Origin: Hungatella sp. UBA5385
Lineage (GTDB): Bacteria > Bacillota > Clostridia > Lachnospirales > Lachnospiraceae
NCBI GenBank assembly: GCA_002409995.1
Contig: DHOR01000020.1
Coordinates: forward strand, 1-33,734
Direction: 5' to 3'
DNA: 33,734 bases
Numbering within the stretch: the stretch's first letter is position 1; every line of letters begins with the position of its first letter. The notes below the pieces were generated by a model. It had not been told where the DNA came from, did not search any database, and saw only the letters and a program-made list of their open reading frames with translations. Both the position numbers and the translations under genes were made by a program. This document shows positions 14,804-22,130 of the stretch, piece by piece.

Positions 14804-15160
14804 CTATTTCAACCTCTCCTCCCATTCCCCATCCTTAAATCCCACCAAAACAAAATCCTCCCCAATAACAAGAGGCCGCTTCACCAACATCCCATCAGTT
14901 GCCAGTAAATCTATCTGCTCCTGATCTGTCATGGAAGGGAGGCGGTCTTTTAGATTATTCTGCTTATAGACCTGACCACTGGTATTGAAGAATTTTTTGA
15001 TTGGAAGTCCGCTTATCTTAATCCATTCCGCCAGTTCGTCAGCTGTAGGATTATTTTCCTTAATATTTCTGGAATCATAGGAAATTTTATGTTCAGTCAG
15101 CCATTTGCCTGCTTTGCGGCAGGTGCTGCAAGGGGGATATTGTAAAAACAATACGTTCAT
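14804..15160 (-). CDS. ArsC/Spx family thioredoxin-fold protein
   Basis: This 118-residue protein has the family start LFLQYPPCSTCRKAGKWL with a CxxC redox pair. The second half holds KFFNTSGQVYKQNNLKDRL and the conserved cis-proline segment VKRPLVIGEDFVLVGF. It may be a glutaredoxin-linked arsenate reductase-like enzyme or a YusI/YffB-type relative. The CxxC resembles Spx, but there is no sign of Spx-specific RNA polymerase contacts. Arsenic resistance is unlikely, since no ars transporter or regulator is nearby. GGAG eight bases before ATG 15160 decides the start; the ATG at 15178 contains that ribosome site in its coding frame. Confidence 0.85.
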   Translation of the reverse strand: MNVLFLQYPPCSTCRKAGKWLTEHKISYDSRNIKENNPTADELAEWIKISGLPIKKFFNTSGQVYKQNNLKDRLPSMTDQEQIDLLATDGMLVKRPLVIGEDFVLVGFKDGEWEERLK

Positions 15161-15284
15161 ATAGAATGCTCCTTTCATAATAACAGTAATAATTGCTGAT
15201 TCTATTCTAACCTGAATTGGGCTGAATGAAAAGGTGTATTTTAGAATAGACTGTATAAATGAGAAAAAAACTGGAGAGATTTCT

Positions 15285-15812
15285 GTGAGCTTTATCTTAT
15301 TTTTATCAGAGGCGATGGTGCCGCTGGTTATTTTTTACATAGTAGGTTTTGGAGTTCTGTGCAAACGTCCTGTATTTGATGATTTTTTAAATGGAGCAAA
15401 GGAGGGGATGAAAACCGTGGCAGGCATTATGCCTACTCTCATAGGACTTATGACTTCGGTGGGGGTTTTGAGAGCTTCCGGGTTTCTGGATTTTCTTGGA
15501 GAGCTGTTGATGAAGCCCGCTTCACTTTTGGCACTTCCTGCTCCTGTAGTTCCGGTTATATTGGTGAGACTGGTGTCCAATTCTGCAGCTACTGGACTGG
15601 TACTGGATATATTTAAACAGTATGGGACAGACTCATATGTGGGAATGCTGACTTCTATATTGATGAGCTGTACAGAAACTGTCTTTTATTGTTTAAGCAT
15701 TTATTATGGAACTGTGAGAATTAAGAAGACCAGGTATACACTTGCTGGTGCTTTGACAGCCACTGCAGCAGGGATCGCCGCCAGTATCATATTGAGCCGT
15801 ATGGTGGTTTGA
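15285..15812 (+). CDS. spmB: Spore maturation protein B-like membrane protein
   Basis: This is a nucleoside-recognition (Gate) domain membrane protein of 175 residues, close to the 178 of Bacillus subtilis SpmB. Family features include the N-terminal helix VPLVIFYIVGFGVL, then FLNGAKEGMKTVAGIMPTLI, PVVPVILVRLVSNSAATGLV, and the segment SILMSCTETVFYCLSIYYG. In B. subtilis SpmA and SpmB act in spore core dehydration. GGAGAG before GTG 15285 supports this start; the TTG/ATG options upstream would add a charged tail. spmA is not adjacent, which is unusual since the pair usually occurs together. Confidence 0.85.
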   Translation: MSFILFLSEAMVPLVIFYIVGFGVLCKRPVFDDFLNGAKEGMKTVAGIMPTLIGLMTSVGVLRASGFLDFLGELLMKPASLLALPAPVVPVILVRLVSNSAATGLVLDIFKQYGTDSYVGMLTSILMSCTETVFYCLSIYYGTVRIKKTRYTLAGALTATAAGIAASIILSRMVV

Positions 15813-15871
15813 TAATGGCATTTATGTATATTTTAATATCTATTTTAAGAATATCATAAGAATTCAAGAGG

Positions 15872-15900
15872 TTGTTTTGGTATTCATTATCATGTATAAT
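15872..15900 (+). promoter_or_regulatory. Promoter of the marR-like operon
   Basis: TTGTTT at 15872-15877, a 17-base spacer and a perfect TATAAT at 15895-15900. Transcription should start near 15907. That rules out the in-frame TTG at 15903 as the MarR start. Confidence 0.65.
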
Positions 15901-15944
15901 TATTGAGAAGCTTTTACTGTCAAATATGTATGAGAGGGATAGAT

Positions 15945-16379
15945 GTGGATACTTACGAGACGCTTAATGAATTACTGGTAAGATTGTTTCGGGACATTAT
16001 GGATCTGGAACAACAGGCAATCATTACATCGGAATTTAAGGATATAACCAATAATGATATGCATGTCATAGAGGCGATTGGAATTCGTGAGCCTAAGAAT
16101 ATGTCTGCTATCGCAAAAGAGTTGTCGGTTACTGTGGGCACTTTGACTATCTCTATGAACAGTCTTGTGAAAAAAGGCTATGTCATGCGTGAGAGAGGCA
16201 GTGAAGACAGACGTGTTGTTTATATTTCCCTTTCAGAAAAAGGCAAGGCTGCCTATGATCACCATGCCAGATTTCATAGAGATATGATTGATGGAGCAAT
16301 CGGTCAGATGGAGCCAGAAGAAGTAGAAGCTTTTGTTAAAGCTCTGACCAAGCTTAATGCATGGTTTCGGAGTCTTTAA
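15945..16379 (+). CDS. MarR family transcriptional regulator
   Basis: This is a winged-helix dimeric repressor of 144 residues. The recognition region MSAIAKELSVTVGTLTISMN and the wing VMRERGSEDRRVVYISLSEKG are standard for MarR. The closest type I recognise is the clostridial group with DITNNDMHVIEAIGI, whose members sometimes sit before fatty-acid synthesis genes. Here no fab gene follows, but a GerMN-like lipoprotein does. GAGAGGG (15932-15938) before GTG 15945 and the promoter position favour this start. Confidence 0.88.
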   Translation: MDTYETLNELLVRLFRDIMDLEQQAIITSEFKDITNNDMHVIEAIGIREPKNMSAIAKELSVTVGTLTISMNSLVKKGYVMRERGSEDRRVVYISLSEKGKAAYDHHARFHRDMIDGAIGQMEPEEVEAFVKALTKLNAWFRSL

Positions 16380-16398
16380 TGAACATCAAGGAGGCTTA

Positions 16399-16953
16399 AT
16401 GATGGACAGAAGAAGATTTGCCATTTGTATTGTTGGAGGACTGCTGGTTTTAACTATGACAGGCTGCTTCTCAGCTTCCGGTAACCAGGAAGGCACTATG
16501 GAGGAATCTAATTTAAAAGTAGAAGAAACAGTACAAAAGGCAACAGCTGAACAGCTTATGGATATTCCAGCGGGGCCTATGGAAATTGTATCAGTATATC
16601 GGGGAAATGAGGATGCAACAGGGCTTATTCAGGCTATGGATTCAGTAAATGAGTTGTCTGCCCAGGCGCTGGTGGACAAGTTGATTGAATATAAAGTTTT
16701 AGATGAAGGAACAGTTGTTTTAAATTTTACTGTGACAGAGGAAATCGGTTATCTTGATTTGTCATCTGTTCCAGTCAGTGGTTCCAGTGGTGAAGTGCTG
16801 ATACTTACATCCATTGGTAATACATTTACTGAGAATTTTGAACTTGAGAAGCTAAAGCTTCTGGTCAATGGAGAAAATTACTCCAGCGGGCATATTGAAC
16901 ATGAGGATCAGGATTATCTAAGATTTAACAAAAGATATAAGAAACTTATGTAA
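16399..16953 (+). CDS. Lipoprotein with GerMN-like domain
   Basis: A lipobox is clear: the hydrophobic stretch GGLLVLTMTGC puts the modified cysteine at residue 23. The mature part contains AQALVDKLIEYKVLDEGTVV, a strand pattern with YLDLSSVPVSGSSGE, and SIGNTFTENFELEKLKLLVN, which resembles the GerMN spore-germination and sporulation domain. GerM-type proteins act at the outer side of the forespore or cell membrane. A consensus AAGGAGG stands before the tandem ATGs at 16399 and 16402. The gene starts 19 bases after the MarR stop and is probably controlled with it. Confidence 0.75.
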   Translation: MMDRRRFAICIVGGLLVLTMTGCFSASGNQEGTMEESNLKVEETVQKATAEQLMDIPAGPMEIVSVYRGNEDATGLIQAMDSVNELSAQALVDKLIEYKVLDEGTVVLNFTVTEEIGYLDLSSVPVSGSSGEVLILTSIGNTFTENFELEKLKLLVNGENYSSGHIEHEDQDYLRFNKRYKKLM

Positions 16954-16969
16954 ACTAGTTAGTAATTTG

Positions 16970-17001
16970 GGCGCTTTATCTGAAAAGGTACAGCGCCTTT
17001 T
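16970..17001 (+). terminator. Probable terminator after the GerMN-like gene
   Basis: GGCGCT (16970-16975) pairs with AGCGCC (16992-16997), followed by TTTT. The stem is only six pairs with a 16-base loop, so it may be partial. Confidence 0.5.
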
Positions 17002-17039
17002 AGTCCCATGGTGGCCAAGATCAAGATTGGAGATTTCAT

Positions 17040-17558
17040 ATGTCAAGAAATTTAAGAAAATGGATTGCATTAATCTGCGCCATTTTACTATACTATATTG
17101 TACATGAGGGAGCGCATGCCATCGCCGCTCTGCTGATGGGAACCTTTCAAAGAATCCGCATTATGAGTTTTGGTTTGGGAATACAAGTAGTGGCGGACAT
17201 TCCGGTTATGTCCAATTTACAGATTTTCATCTTCTGCATTGTTGGCGCAATAGCTACCCTAATTATGGGATATGTGCTGGTGCTAAAAAAACAGGCCATA
17301 TTGAACAGCAACAATAAGGTCTTTCGCGCAATTGCGTACTATACCACCTTAGTTTTTCTCATGCTTGATCCCATTTATTTATCTCTTCTTCACAATTTTG
17401 TGGGCGGAGGCGATATGAACGGAATCATACAGATGGGTATATCTGCGCTGCTTGTAAGCATTGTATTTTTGTTAATTGGCGGATTTAACCTGTTTATAAT
17501 CATTAAATATGTTTACAGGGACTATAAGAATGCTTTTATGAGCGGAACAAGACACTGA
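17040..17558 (+). CDS. Membrane protein with HExxH motif, M50-like metalloprotease candidate
   Basis: This 172-residue protein is mostly membrane helices. The first helix ends with YIVHEGAHAIAALLMGTF, which contains an HExxH zinc-type motif of the kind seen in site-2 proteases (M50), whose active site lies in the membrane. A second part of the motif may be FLMLDPIYLS, where M50 enzymes usually have an LDG. A glycine-rich FVGGGDMNG segment follows. It has no PDZ domain. It could be an M50 protease, or an inactive relative such as those annotated only as membrane proteins. TTGGAG precedes ATG 17040, and the strong terminator at 17579 ends the transcript. Confidence 0.7.
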   Translation: MSRNLRKWIALICAILLYYIVHEGAHAIAALLMGTFQRIRIMSFGLGIQVVADIPVMSNLQIFIFCIVGAIATLIMGYVLVLKKQAILNSNNKVFRAIAYYTTLVFLMLDPIYLSLLHNFVGGGDMNGIIQMGISALLVSIVFLLIGGFNLFIIIKYVYRDYKNAFMSGTRH

Positions 17559-17578
17559 TTAGTCTCCTTGACATATAA

Positions 17579-17624
17579 AAAAAGATGCTGGCTGCACAGG
17601 AATAATTGCAGCCAGCATCTTTTT
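17579..17624. terminator. Strong bidirectional terminator between convergent genes
   Basis: An 18-base perfect stem (17579-17596 with 17607-17624) encloses a 10-base loop, with A-rich and T-rich ends so that either strand shows a U-run. It serves the HExxH membrane protein (+) and the DUF4914-like gene (-). Confidence 0.92.
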
Positions 17625-17669
17625 CTTATATGAAGTTATATCAACTATAAAGCTACATCAACAATAAAG

Positions 17670-19544
17670 TTACATCAACCCCAAAGGTATTATCGAACAA
17701 TAATCTTCAATAGTCCCATTGTTCTTAAAGCACTCCAGAATCTGTCTTCCGATTGGATGAAGCTCTTCTGTATCATAAGCAGCCAGTTCTTTCTCAAAGA
17801 AATCATAAAGAATCTGAGCTCCCATATCATATCCTTCTGTTCCCAGAGTTTCCTGGGTCTCAGGACGGAGGAACTTGGAACGGATATGCTGACCGTCTAC
17901 TTTCATTTCTTCAAGAGTATAGCCAAGTAAAGAACAGCGAGCAGGGGTAAGGCTTTCCATTTTCATGTTAACGCCGCCTCGTCTTGCAAGGTACTCTCTG
18001 GAAATCCATTCTGCAGAAAATCCAACCTTATAAACACCAATATGCTGGTTAGGAATCAACACATATCTGGTATTAGGACTGCTTAATATCTGATCTAATA
18101 AAAGGTTGGCCTGCTTGATCTTCTGACCTGTAGCAAATGGCCAGTAGGAACCAACGCCTTCGCTTGCAAGGGGAGAATTGCCGCTGATGCTTGGGTTGTT
18201 AAAACCTCTTGGAGCAACCAGACGCCATAACCATGCAAGAGCAGGTGGAATAATGTGCATTAAGCCCATAATACCGTAATCAGGTTTTGCTGCAGTTGTT
18301 GGTGGCATACGCACACCAAAGCTTCGTATATCCACTTCAACAGGAGCAGATACAATGTTGTCTACCATTTTACGTGGAATAATTACACGGGGATTGGGGC
18401 ATGGTTTGCCGTCAGAGTCCGGTGTATGCTCCCAAACGAGACAGGTTGCTGTAGGAACGCCCTGAATATTGAAGAATACCAGAGGCTCTTTGCTGTGAAT
18501 GGAAATCTTCTCATACATGGAATCGCTTCCGTACTCCGTAATTCCATCCACTCTGATAAACCAGCCGTCTTCACCGTCAGCCAGGGCAAGCTTTCCGCTG
18601 CCGTTCTGGAAGGAAGGGTGACAGATTGCCATATCATCAGTAACTGGATTGATGGTACAGGTATCACTCATGCGGATATAGTTTTTCTCATTGGTCTGAG
18701 TGTTAATACCCAGAAGGACACGACCATCCTCCACTCTGTGCACATCCTGTAAAAGTTCGCTTTTACCGCCACCTGAGGCACCTTCATGCATCATAACCAC
18801 TTCATTTTCATAAGGGGTGATGATTCTTGCTGCGGAAGCATGGGCAGTAATCCAGCCCTCCTGCTCGCCGATGTCAAGAAGCACACTGTAGATTCCCTTT
18901 TTAGCAGAAGGACCTGGATAGAGGTTATACGCAAATACTTCATGGAGGTCTTCGCTGCGGTTATGTACACAAACCTGTCTGCCCTTAAAATGTGTGTGAC
19001 GGAAAGGCGGTGCAACATAAATGACAGCTCTTGGTTTAAAGCTGTTGATCTCCTTAGCATTGATAAATGCCTGAAGCTGTGACAGGGCAAATGCGAAAAA
19101 TGCTGCATTTCTGGGGCATACCAGGAGAGCATCATAGCCATGCTGATAACCGCCGGCTTTAAAAGGAACCAGAATCAATTCCTGCTTTGATAACCAATCA
19201 AAGGTCTGTTTTCTTAAAGGCTGGAAGGACTTGCCATAAATATCCTTATAACGAGGTTTATCAGTTGGCTGATCATCTGCAATTCTCATACAGTCAGGAT
19301 CGCGGCGCCTCATATAGTCTTCAGTAAAATTGACGACTGCGCCGTTTCGACAGCGGGCAACATCCCCTTCCTTTATCATCTTTCCATCTACTTCATAGAT
19401 GATATCTACTTTGTTGGTGTGTTCATTGCCAAATATAAGTTCATATAGAGTTTCTTTTGTGTCGGGGATGATAACGCTTGGGCTATTGTTGAGAACAGCT
19501 TTGAGTTCATCAGGGAATGAGAATCTGTCAAGTAATATATTCAT
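17670..19544 (-). CDS. DUF4914-like P-loop protein resembling the PEPCK fold
   Basis: I recognise the whole 624-residue protein as DUF4914-like, a family with no known function. The central phosphate-binding loop VVMMHEGASGGGKSELLQDV (residues 250-268) is close to the GASGxGKS kinase loops of HPr kinase and the ATP-type PEP carboxykinases. Other PEPCK-like features are ITAHASAARIITPYENEVV before it and the acidic segments DDMAICHPSF and GEDGWFIRV after it. It has no signal peptide or membrane helix, so it is cytoplasmic. The ATG at 19544 has the AAAGAGGG site upstream. It has its own promoter and no obvious operon partner. Confidence 0.8.
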   Translation of the reverse strand: MNILLDRFSFPDELKAVLNNSPSVIIPDTKETLYELIFGNEHTNKVDIIYEVDGKMIKEGDVARCRNGAVVNFTEDYMRRRDPDCMRIADDQPTDKPRYKDIYGKSFQPLRKQTFDWLSKQELILVPFKAGGYQHGYDALLVCPRNAAFFAFALSQLQAFINAKEINSFKPRAVIYVAPPFRHTHFKGRQVCVHNRSEDLHEVFAYNLYPGPSAKKGIYSVLLDIGEQEGWITAHASAARIITPYENEVVMMHEGASGGGKSELLQDVHRVEDGRVLLGINTQTNEKNYIRMSDTCTINPVTDDMAICHPSFQNGSGKLALADGEDGWFIRVDGITEYGSDSMYEKISIHSKEPLVFFNIQGVPTATCLVWEHTPDSDGKPCPNPRVIIPRKMVDNIVSAPVEVDIRSFGVRMPPTTAAKPDYGIMGLMHIIPPALAWLWRLVAPRGFNNPSISGNSPLASEGVGSYWPFATGQKIKQANLLLDQILSSPNTRYVLIPNQHIGVYKVGFSAEWISREYLARRGGVNMKMESLTPARCSLLGYTLEEMKVDGQHIRSKFLRPETQETLGTEGYDMGAQILYDFFEKELAAYDTEELHPIGRQILECFKNNGTIEDYCSIIPLGLM

Positions 19545-19580
19545 AGCATAATCCCTCTTTCTTCATAATCATTTTGAAAT

Positions 19581-19609
19581 ACTTTACAGATAAAACTTTC
19601 TTTTGTCAA
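19581..19609 (-). promoter_or_regulatory. Promoter of the DUF4914-like gene
   Basis: On the minus strand a perfect TTGACA (19609-19604) is followed after exactly 17 bases by TAAAGT (19586-19581). The start of transcription falls about 30 bases before the coding start. Confidence 0.6.
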
Positions 19610-19712
19610 GTGAAAAATTATAATTTTTTCATACTCATTTTTATGCTTGCAGATAAATTATATATTATATATTGCACTAAGAAAGCAGCCACACGAATCA
19701 TCGTCAGGCTTC

Positions 19713-19766
19713 GATATAAAAAACAGATCTTATGTGAATTCTTTCACAAAAGACCTGTTTTATATC
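19713..19766 (-). terminator. Terminator of the DUF885-like gene
   Basis: A long imperfect hairpin pairs GATATAAA/TTTATATC ends and an inner TGTGAA/TTCACA core. The minus-strand read ends in a run of T after CTG. It lies just after the stop of the gene at 19780. Confidence 0.75.
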
Positions 19767-19779
19767 ATTACTATAATCT

Positions 19780-21597
19780 CTAACCTCTCTGCTTCTCCAG
19801 CCAAAGCTGAAAATGAGGCTGAATAATAGAGAACTGTGCAGGACCGATATCCAGCAAAAATGTGTGAAATGCTTTTAAATCAAACTTATCATCTAAAACC
19901 TTTTCCGCAGTATTCCGCATCTCCCTGATCTCCATATAACCTACATAGTATTCCATATAATTCGTAGGATTTTCCACAAGGCTGTAATAAATATCCTCAG
20001 CCACATTGCTTCCTTCCACATCAAAGAAGTTGCTCAAATATTTCTCCACCCGTTCCTGATCCCAGCCTTCATAATTGATAGCAATATCTAAAAGTGCATA
20101 GATTGCAAGAACAACGGAGGAGTTATACGCCAGAGCTTTCCCCACGGCTGGATCAAGACCGTTATCCAGAGTATAAGCATAATGCTCAACATAGGTGGCC
20201 CAGCCTTCCGAGTAAGAAGAGAAGGATAAAACACTTCTTAAATCACAGGTGTCCTTAGCCAGGAAATAAACATTTTGATAAAGATGGCCGGGATACCCCT
20301 CATGTGCAAGAGTGGTATAGCGGTCTGCGCTTTCAAATCTGGGATTTCCGTTAATATAAATCACATTATCTTTATAGCGGTCAATTGGCGGCACCAGATA
20401 AAATGCGGGGCTTAAGGCATTTTCCAATGCTTCAGGAACGTATTTGATGGTGTAACTGCACTCCGGAAGCTCTGGGAAATCCTTAGTAATCTGGGTGCGC
20501 AGCACTTCCATAATCTCACCCGGTTCTTTATATCGGAATTCATAAGCCTCCACCTTTTCAATGGTATCCGGCTGCTCATTGGTCAGCTTACCCAGTGCAA
20601 GAATATCATAAGCCATCTGCTTTTCTATGGCTTTTTTTAAATCATCTACAGATTGATATGAGGTTCCTACATTTGAATTCACCAGATATTCAAAATATTC
20701 CTTGCCTTTAGGGTAATAATACAGCCCTTTCTCATTGGTTCCTTTTCCCATAAGTCCTGTTAAACCATCCACCAGTATCTTATAGGCAGGGACAAAATGC
20801 TCCTCTAAAACCTTGAGATTCTGTGCCTTGTAAGCATCCTTTTCCTCCTGAGTCAGCCCTTCCAGACCATCAATTCTGGTGTTAAAGGTCTCATAGAGAA
20901 AGCTGTGGTCAGGCTGAATTAAATACCCCTCACAGGACTGAACCACATGATCTGCAGAAGCGTCACTCATAAAAAGCCCTGCCTCTGCCTTCAGCTTCTC
21001 AAATTCAATCAGCTGGCTGTAATAGGTATCAATGGTAGATAAAAGAGCCAGATAGGTATCTGCGTCCTGTTTGCTGTAAAATGGGTATTCAGCCAGTAAC
21101 ACAGGAAGCTGTGTCTGAATGCCGATGGTTGTAGTAAGGGGCTGGCTGTAAAGCTCCAGTCCTTCTGCTGAAAGCTCAGTGGTGAGAAACTCATCGAGAA
21201 TCTGATAGGTCAGCTTTTGCTCCTCTGTCAGCTCGCGTATATTAATTTCTCTCAGCTTTTTTTGCATTTCCTTAATTTCTTCCAGTTCCTTTTTCATGTG
21301 GTCCAGAGAAAAATCTCCAAAGGTAACCGGAACATCGGTCAGCCCGCGGGCCGCCGGGTCTGCCAGAGTGTAGTGAAAGTTAACTGTATTCTTCACAACC
21401 TCTTCTTTAAAAACAGAATCCGTAAAAGCATCAAACTGCTGCTGTGCAGTCTGCTTGCCAGCCTGATACTTCTCATAGGTGGATTCGGTAACAGACTGTG
21501 TGGGTTTGGAATTTGGCGGCGCACAGCCAAACAGCAGGGAGGCGGTCAGGGTTGCAGCCAGAATTCGTTTGCCCATTTTTATGTAACTATTTTTCAT
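19780..21597 (-). CDS. DUF885-like metallopeptidase lipoprotein
   Basis: The protein is exported: TASLLFGCAPPNSKP gives a lipobox with the cysteine at residue 25. The mature part resembles DUF885, a family of predicted zinc peptidases. The metal motif TLAHEGYPGHLYQN (HE near residue 432, a variant HExxxH) is followed by the second part of the site in YSEGWATYVEHYAY. The length of 605 residues fits the family. GGAGGAAC before ATG 21597 sets the start; the upstream in-frame ATG at 21612 contains that ribosome site. It may degrade peptides at the cell surface for nutrition. Confidence 0.87.
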   Translation of the reverse strand: MKNSYIKMGKRILAATLTASLLFGCAPPNSKPTQSVTESTYEKYQAGKQTAQQQFDAFTDSVFKEEVVKNTVNFHYTLADPAARGLTDVPVTFGDFSLDHMKKELEEIKEMQKKLREINIRELTEEQKLTYQILDEFLTTELSAEGLELYSQPLTTTIGIQTQLPVLLAEYPFYSKQDADTYLALLSTIDTYYSQLIEFEKLKAEAGLFMSDASADHVVQSCEGYLIQPDHSFLYETFNTRIDGLEGLTQEEKDAYKAQNLKVLEEHFVPAYKILVDGLTGLMGKGTNEKGLYYYPKGKEYFEYLVNSNVGTSYQSVDDLKKAIEKQMAYDILALGKLTNEQPDTIEKVEAYEFRYKEPGEIMEVLRTQITKDFPELPECSYTIKYVPEALENALSPAFYLVPPIDRYKDNVIYINGNPRFESADRYTTLAHEGYPGHLYQNVYFLAKDTCDLRSVLSFSSYSEGWATYVEHYAYTLDNGLDPAVGKALAYNSSVVLAIYALLDIAINYEGWDQERVEKYLSNFFDVEGSNVAEDIYYSLVENPTNYMEYYVGYMEIREMRNTAEKVLDDKFDLKAFHTFLLDIGPAQFSIIQPHFQLWLEKQRG

Positions 21598-21620
21598 TGA
21601 ATGTTCCTCCATACTTCGCT

Positions 21621-21649
21621 ATTATAATTTATATGGGAGAAAATGGGAA
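21621..21649 (-). promoter_or_regulatory. Promoter of the DUF885-like gene
   Basis: On the minus strand TTCCCA (21649-21644), a 17-base spacer and a perfect TATAAT (21626-21621). Transcription begins a few bases before the ribosome site. Confidence 0.5.
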
Positions 21650-21700
21650 CTGATGAATACAAATTAGTACAAAATGTTGTCGAAAACAAGATGTTGCGGC

Positions 21701-21729
21701 TTGACAAAACATTTTAGAACCAGTACACT
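21701..21729 (+). promoter_or_regulatory. Promoter of the metG T-box transcript
   Basis: A perfect TTGACA (21701-21706), a 17-base spacer and TACACT (21724-21729) place the transcription start near 21736, at the head of the T-box leader. Confidence 0.65.
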
Positions 21730-21735
21730 AAGAGA

Positions 21736-22086
21736 TATTATTAAGCAATTAACAAAATATCAATTGAGAATGCTGAGAAAAGAAGAGTAAGAAGGACAAC
21801 ACCATGAACAGAGAATCCCGTTTGATGAGAAGGGAGCATGGAAGGCTTTCCGAACATGGCCTTGGAGCAGTAAAGCTGAGTTGGCAGAATTTCTGTCTTT
21901 AAGCTTTGACGGTTACACCCGTTATCGTGTCAGACTGTAACACTGTTACTGTACAGGCGGATTGCCTGATTACACAGCAGAAGCAGCCGGTAAGGTCCCC
22001 ATCGTGAGGTGTGGATGAATTAAAGTGGTAACACGGGACTTCTCCCGTCTTTAAATTTCCGTATGGATATTTTAAGGCGGGTTTTT
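21736..22086 (+). ncRNA. T-box leader, methionine specific
   Basis: This leader senses uncharged tRNA-Met and controls metG by transcription attenuation. The conserved T-box AAAGTGGTAACACGGG lies at 22022-22037. Stem I landmarks are AGAGTA (21784-21791 region) and GAACATGGCCTTGGAGC, the latter being the usual context GAAC-codon-GGAGC with AUG at 21856-21858 as the specifier codon. AUG fits the downstream methionyl-tRNA synthetase. The terminator (22044-22086) competes with the antiterminator, which uses the T-box and the following GGGAC. An open frame inside the leader (from 21804) is not thought to be a gene. Confidence 0.9.
22044..22086 (+). terminator. Attenuator terminator of the T-box
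   Basis: CCCGTCTTTAAA pairs with TTTTAAGGCGGG and is followed by TTTTT (22082-22086). The 5' half overlaps the antiterminator partner of the T-box sequence, as expected for the switch. Confidence 0.85.
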
Positions 22087-22130
22087 CTTTGCAGAAAATT
22101 AAAGTTATTTTATGATCAGGAGGGAATCAC

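Noticed and set aside
18383..19141. Long open frames in other frames within the DUF4914-like gene
   Set aside because: They are by-products of codon use in a conserved gene and lack ribosome sites and recognisable domains.
21804..21902. Open frame of 32 codons inside the metG leader, beginning MNRESRLMRREHGRLSEH
   Set aside because: It overlaps the conserved stem I of the T-box and lacks a good ribosome site. The sequence is constrained by RNA structure, so it is not reported as a leader peptide.
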